From the NCBI GenBank assembly GCA_944387285.1, contig CALXEH010000024.1, positions 1-34,458 of the forward strand: 34,458 bases of DNA, written 5' to 3'. Each line of letters starts with the position of its first letter. The stretch's first letter is position 1. The stretch comes from an uncultured Oscillospiraceae bacterium (GTDB lineage Bacteria; Bacillota; Clostridia; Oscillospirales; Oscillospiraceae). Shown piece after piece: positions 30,852-34,458 of the stretch. The notes below the pieces were generated by a model. The model was not told the DNA's origin and ran no database searches. It saw only the letters and a program-made list of their open reading frames with translations. The position numbers and the translations under genes are program-made.

Positions 30852-32987
30852 ATGAAACGCGTGTTTGCATTTACCCTCGCGCTGCTCGTCCTCTCCGCCT
30901 GCGGGACGAATGAGGCAGCTCAGGGCGGGATGGGCGTCGCGTCAGAAGCCGACGGGACTGCCTCCAGCAGATATCTCAAGACCGCGATACCCCTGCCGAA
31001 GGAGAACTTCATCATCTCAAACGCAGAGGCGGCGGGCTCCTATATCTACCTCTTCGGTACGGAGGTCACGGACGCCCCGAACAACTATTACATCTACGTC
31101 CTGGACTATGACGGCAGCGTACTCGACCAAAAGCGCTGCGCCTGGGACGACGGGTATTACCACAGCATCATGGATTCGTCGGTGGACGAGGACGGGAACA
31201 TATGGCTGCTCGAATACCTGTACGAGCGGACGTATGACGAAGCCGGGAATAAGACATCGGAACGCTCTGCGGGCTGGTGCGTTGAGAGAGTGGACGGAGA
31301 CGGCTTCTCCGGGCCCCTTTTCAGCTCAAGTGCCGTCGCTGAGCCGTTGGGGATCGACGTTTATAACGGATTCGTTTACCTTTGCAGCAGCGACGGCGCC
31401 TTCTGCTTTTCCGGCGGTGGGGACTTTCTCGGCTCGTCGGGCAGCCTGGGCGGATTTCGCGGCTTGACCATTGCGCGCGGCGAAATATATCTGCTGTATT
31501 CCGACATAAGCGGTGTGAAGATAGGCTCCGCTTCCCTTGAAGGCTGCGCCATCTCCGCTAATTTTGCGGCGGACGTGAATGTCTACAAACTTATAGGCGG
31601 GGCCGGCCTCTACATAGACAGCGGCAGCGGGCTCTACAGCTTCGACCCGGAAACGGGCGAGGCCGGGTTTGTGCTGGATTGGGTCTCAGCCGGTGTGTCC
31701 GGGGACTACAAGGGCGTGACTGCGCTTGCAGACGGGGCGTTTTTATACTACGACTCCCGGGAATCGTGTCTGCTGGAGCCTTCTGCATACACGGATGAAC
31801 TGGTAACGCTGACGCTGGCGAGCATGGAGCCGCGCTTTATCCGGGACGCCGTCATAGACTTCAACGCCTCGAGCGATAAATACGCCGTGGAGATAATCGA
31901 CTACTCGCAGTACAACACCGCCGACGCGCCCGAAGCCGGCATTTTGAGGCTGGACCTGGACATAGTCTCAGGCAATGCGCCGGACATCATCGACTTGACC
32001 GGCCTGCCGCTGGCGCAGTATGAGGGCATGGGCCTGTTGGAGGACCTCAGCGCTTACTTTGACCGCGAGGGCAGCCCGGCCCTGGCGGAAAGCCTCTTGA
32101 ACGCCCTGCAAAGCGGCGGGAAGCTCTGCGCCCTTGTCCCCTGCTGCACGATAATGACTATTGAGGGATATGGCTCAGACGTGGGCGGCATGGGCGAGCT
32201 GGAGTTCCGTGACATACTGGCGCTTCAGGAGACGATGGGCGGCGGGGCCAGCCCCTTCGGCGCGACGATGTCCAAAAAGTCGTTTCTCGAGACCATGCTC
32301 TCCGTCGGGAATTCCAGATACATTGACTGGGAGACCGGCGTCTGCAATTTTGACGAGAGCTTCAAGGACATGCTTAAACTTGCGTCCGGCCTGCCCGATG
32401 AGGCCGACCCGTCAATGGATCTGCAGATGATAGCCTCAAGAGAGCAGCTGCTCTCCGTGCAGAACATAGCCTCGGTCATGGACATACTGGCCTTCGACTA
32501 CTATTTCGGCGGCGACCTCGCCCTCTGCGGCATACCGTCCGTCCAAGGCTCCGGCGCCGTCCTCTGCCCCTACATCATGCTGGGCATGTCCTCTGTAAGC
32601 GAGAACAAGGATGGGGTCTGGGAATTCATGTGTATGCTGCTGTCCGACCGGTATCAGGACAAGTACGCTGAGCTGATGCTGCCGACGACGGAGTACGGGC
32701 TGGAACGCGCCCTGGCCGAAATGGACGAGGCGATGTCGTCCGGCGGCGAGCTGTATCTGCCCGACATTAACGGGAACGAGGTGTCCGTAAAGGCGGACAA
32801 CGAAAAGTGCGCGCGGCTTTTCCGCGAGCTTTTGGGCTCTGTGACAAGCGTCCGCGGATCCAGCCAGGAGCTGTTCGACATCATCTGGCCAGAAGCTCAG
32901 GCGTACTTCTGCGGGGACAGGAGCGTGGACGTGGCTGTAGATATAATAAGCTCGCGCGTGCAGATATACGTCAGCGAGCATTTGTGA
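30852..32987 (+). CDS. Large lipoprotein: propeller-like domain plus solute-binding-like domain
   Basis: 711 aa. AAAGGAGG lies 9 nt before the ATG. Lipobox VLSACG gives a membrane anchor. Residues 40-320 show repeated strand blocks (SYIYLFGTEV, GNIWLLEYLYE, NGFVYLCSSDGAF, YLLYSD), propeller-like. From about residue 325 the pattern is that of family 1 extracellular solute-binding proteins (LTLASMEPRFIRDAVIDFN, IVSGNAPDIIDLTGLP, YEGMGLLEDLSAYFD, GGKLCALVPCC). No permease or ATPase lies nearby, so transport is not implied. This two-part architecture is common in Oscillospiraceae lipoproteins (from memory). Its neighbour is a paralogue. Confidence 0.78.
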   Translation: MKRVFAFTLALLVLSACGTNEAAQGGMGVASEADGTASSRYLKTAIPLPKENFIISNAEAAGSYIYLFGTEVTDAPNNYYIYVLDYDGSVLDQKRCAWDDGYYHSIMDSSVDEDGNIWLLEYLYERTYDEAGNKTSERSAGWCVERVDGDGFSGPLFSSSAVAEPLGIDVYNGFVYLCSSDGAFCFSGGGDFLGSSGSLGGFRGLTIARGEIYLLYSDISGVKIGSASLEGCAISANFAADVNVYKLIGGAGLYIDSGSGLYSFDPETGEAGFVLDWVSAGVSGDYKGVTALADGAFLYYDSRESCLLEPSAYTDELVTLTLASMEPRFIRDAVIDFNASSDKYAVEIIDYSQYNTADAPEAGILRLDLDIVSGNAPDIIDLTGLPLAQYEGMGLLEDLSAYFDREGSPALAESLLNALQSGGKLCALVPCCTIMTIEGYGSDVGGMGELEFRDILALQETMGGGASPFGATMSKKSFLETMLSVGNSRYIDWETGVCNFDESFKDMLKLASGLPDEADPSMDLQMIASREQLLSVQNIASVMDILAFDYYFGGDLALCGIPSVQGSGAVLCPYIMLGMSSVSENKDGVWEFMCMLLSDRYQDKYAELMLPTTEYGLERALAEMDEAMSSGGELYLPDINGNEVSVKADNEKCARLFRELLGSVTSVRGSSQELFDIIWPEAQAYFCGDRSVDVAVDIISSRVQIYVSEHL

Positions 32988-33023
32988 TATACGGCGAAAT
33001 AAATGTTGAAGGAGGCGTGGAAA

Positions 33024-34458
33024 ATGAAACGGGTGTTTGTGTTTATCCTGGCCCTGCTCGTCCTCTCGGGCTGCGGGACGGCGCCGGAAGCGGTAGAAAC
33101 GGAGGGGCCGCCGGCTGCTACGCCTGAGGTGCGCGTTGTGGAGGAGGGCAGCGGGATTTATGCGCAGGAGCAGATACCGCTGCCTGAGCCGTACTCGGGC
33201 TGCAGCGTGCTCGCAGCCGGGCGCGAGGACGTATATCTGCTCATGGAGAACTATGACGACTATTCAACAGCTATCTTCCGGCTCGACCCGGAGACGGAGC
33301 TGCCTGTGCCGACGTCGCTCGAATACGATGAGAACACTTTAAGAAACTCGCAAGTAACGCCGGAGCACGGGCTGGCCTTCATGATATGGCGTCAATATGA
33401 CGACGGCACATCGGAGTTCGTTGTCCGAGAGTACGATGCAAACTATGAGCTTGCCCATGAGGTCAGCCTTGCCGCCGCCTATGCGGACGATTACCCGGTG
33501 ATCTTCGGTTTCATCCCCTGCGAGGGCGGCTATATCGCGAACGCGTTCAAGGGCATCTGGTTTGTAGACTATGAGGGCGGGGCAAGGCTGCTCCTGGACA
33601 ACGATGGGACGCAATACAGTTTCTTCTACAACTCTGAGGGCGACATCCTTGCCTGCGGCACGACGCCCGGCGGCTCCGTTGTCATCGAGTTTCGCTTCGA
33701 CCTCTCGGGCTATGAAAAGTTCCCGCAGGACTTTGAGCGCTTCCTGCCCATCTGCGGCTGGGGCGAGGACGAGCTGTACATCTACTCCGACGGTTGGCTC
33801 TGCGCCCTGGACTACCGCACGGGCGAGCTGCAGCAGCGTGTCAACTCCGACCTTAGCAGCGTAGCCATAAACGCCCGGCTCTCGGAGGACGCTTATGCGG
33901 GTACGAGCTCGTCGAAGCTCTACGTCTCGCACGAGCTGCCCGCCGGCACAGAATTGACTGTCGTGAGGCTCGCGGCCGCTATGGGCACGGAGCTGCAGGA
34001 CTATGTCAAAAGATACAACAGCCTCAACACCGGTTCCGTCATCGAGATAAGCTATTACCGCGAGAGCGAACAGAGCCGGCTCATAGCCGAGATCGCCGCC
34101 GGGAACGCGCCCGACCTCTACGACCTCGCCCTGCTGCCGAAGGAGCTGCTGGCGCGGCGCGGCTATCTCGCCGACCTTGGCGACTTTGTGCGCGGTCTGG
34201 GCTTTGCCGAGGGCGTCATAAACGCCTGCACCAGCTCCGACGGCGGTATCTACGAGTTCGTGCCCTGCTTTGAGCTCATGTACTGCGCCGTTTCCGAGGA
34301 ATACGTCCCGGACGGTACATGGACGCCCGAGGACATGCTGGGGCTCTATGAGGAGACGGGCCTGCCCATCTTTGACCCGAGCATGAGCCGGGACATGTTC
34401 CTCGAATACTACCTCGCCTTCAACGGCGGCAGCTATATTGACGGGCAGGAGCGGTTCG
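33024..34458 (+). CDS. Second propeller/solute-binding-like lipoprotein (partial, C-terminus outside window)
   Basis: 478 codons to the window end. The ATG follows GAAGGAGGCGTGGAAA, nearly the same leader as the upstream gene, and the first 17 residues differ by few changes (MKRVFVFILALLVLSGCG against MKRVFAFTLALLVLSACG), so this is a tandem duplicate. The propeller-like part (EDVYLLMENYDD, DELYIYSDGWLCALDYRTG) is followed by VVRLAAAMGTELQDYVKRYN and IAAGNAPDLYDLALLP, the solute-binding-like start. It lies 36 nt after its paralogue without a terminator between them, so they are likely co-transcribed. Confidence 0.8.
   Translation, partial: MKRVFVFILALLVLSGCGTAPEAVETEGPPAATPEVRVVEEGSGIYAQEQIPLPEPYSGCSVLAAGREDVYLLMENYDDYSTAIFRLDPETELPVPTSLEYDENTLRNSQVTPEHGLAFMIWRQYDDGTSEFVVREYDANYELAHEVSLAAAYADDYPVIFGFIPCEGGYIANAFKGIWFVDYEGGARLLLDNDGTQYSFFYNSEGDILACGTTPGGSVVIEFRFDLSGYEKFPQDFERFLPICGWGEDELYIYSDGWLCALDYRTGELQQRVNSDLSSVAINARLSEDAYAGTSSSKLYVSHELPAGTELTVVRLAAAMGTELQDYVKRYNSLNTGSVIEISYYRESEQSRLIAEIAAGNAPDLYDLALLPKELLARRGYLADLGDFVRGLGFAEGVINACTSSDGGIYEFVPCFELMYCAVSEEYVPDGTWTPEDMLGLYEETGLPIFDPSMSRDMFLEYYLAFNGGSYIDGQERF

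Overview
The window is a GC-rich, gene-dense stretch of bacterial chromosome. Good Shine-Dalgarno sites, a BlaI/M56 pair, XpaC-TelA, rubrerythrin genes, CNNM/CorC, lipoproteins with classical lipoboxes, encoded tRNA CCA ends and sigma-A-type promoters (TTGACA/TATAAT, 16-18 bp spacers) suggest a strictly anaerobic Firmicute, probably an Oscillospirales/Ruminococcaceae-like gut clostridium. This placement is inference from gene content; no marker was compared with a database. No phage, IS or CRISPR array was seen.

Layout. (1) 1-2300, minus: the 5' part of a secreted GLUG-repeat surface protein with an unusual leader, a GC-rich intergenic block with a 61-bp palindromic element, and a tRNA-Asp/tRNA-Thr(GGT) operon. 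(2) 2380-4376: a degenerate NodB-like exported protein (plus), then biotin ligase and tRNA-Thr(CGT) (minus). (3) 4782-13662, minus: a tightly overlapping seven-gene operon uvrB - capA-like lipoprotein - polA - zincin/pseudo-phosphatase fusion - rimI - tsaD - radC, combining DNA repair with the tRNA t6A modification gene. (4) 13690-17170, plus: xpaC - telA - lemA-like - TPM-domain cassette. (5) 17193-19396, minus: blaI and a frameshifted M56 (BlaR1-like) sensor behind a two-dyad operator. (6) 19408-20576, minus: an ion permease. (7) 20592-23902, plus: trmO - Fe-S aldo/keto reductase - alpha/beta hydrolase - GreA-like factor. (8) 23858-25490, minus: a GtrII-type membrane glycosyltransferase. (9) 25528-27048, plus: a perfect-consensus promoter, a long structured leader with terminator and alternative pairing, and a CNNM/CorC transporter. 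(10) 27062-30679: a lipoprotein, a small DUF6132-like membrane protein, and an oxidative-stress operon (double rubredoxin protein, then a ferredoxin/reverse-rubrerythrin fusion) under a promoter with an AT-rich dyad. (11) 30852 to the end, plus: tandem paralogous lipoproteins with a propeller-like N-terminal part and a solute-binding-like C-terminal part; the second runs off the window.

The best candidates for new biology are the leader RNA of the CNNM gene, the zincin/inactive LMW-phosphatase fusion inside the polA-tsaD operon, the ferredoxin-rubrerythrin fusion that keeps an internal ribosome binding site, the leader of the GLUG gene, and the 61-bp intergenic palindrome. Functional links inside the window: TsaD makes t6A37 on ANN-reading tRNAs such as the two tRNA-Thr genes, and TrmO methylates that modification further.
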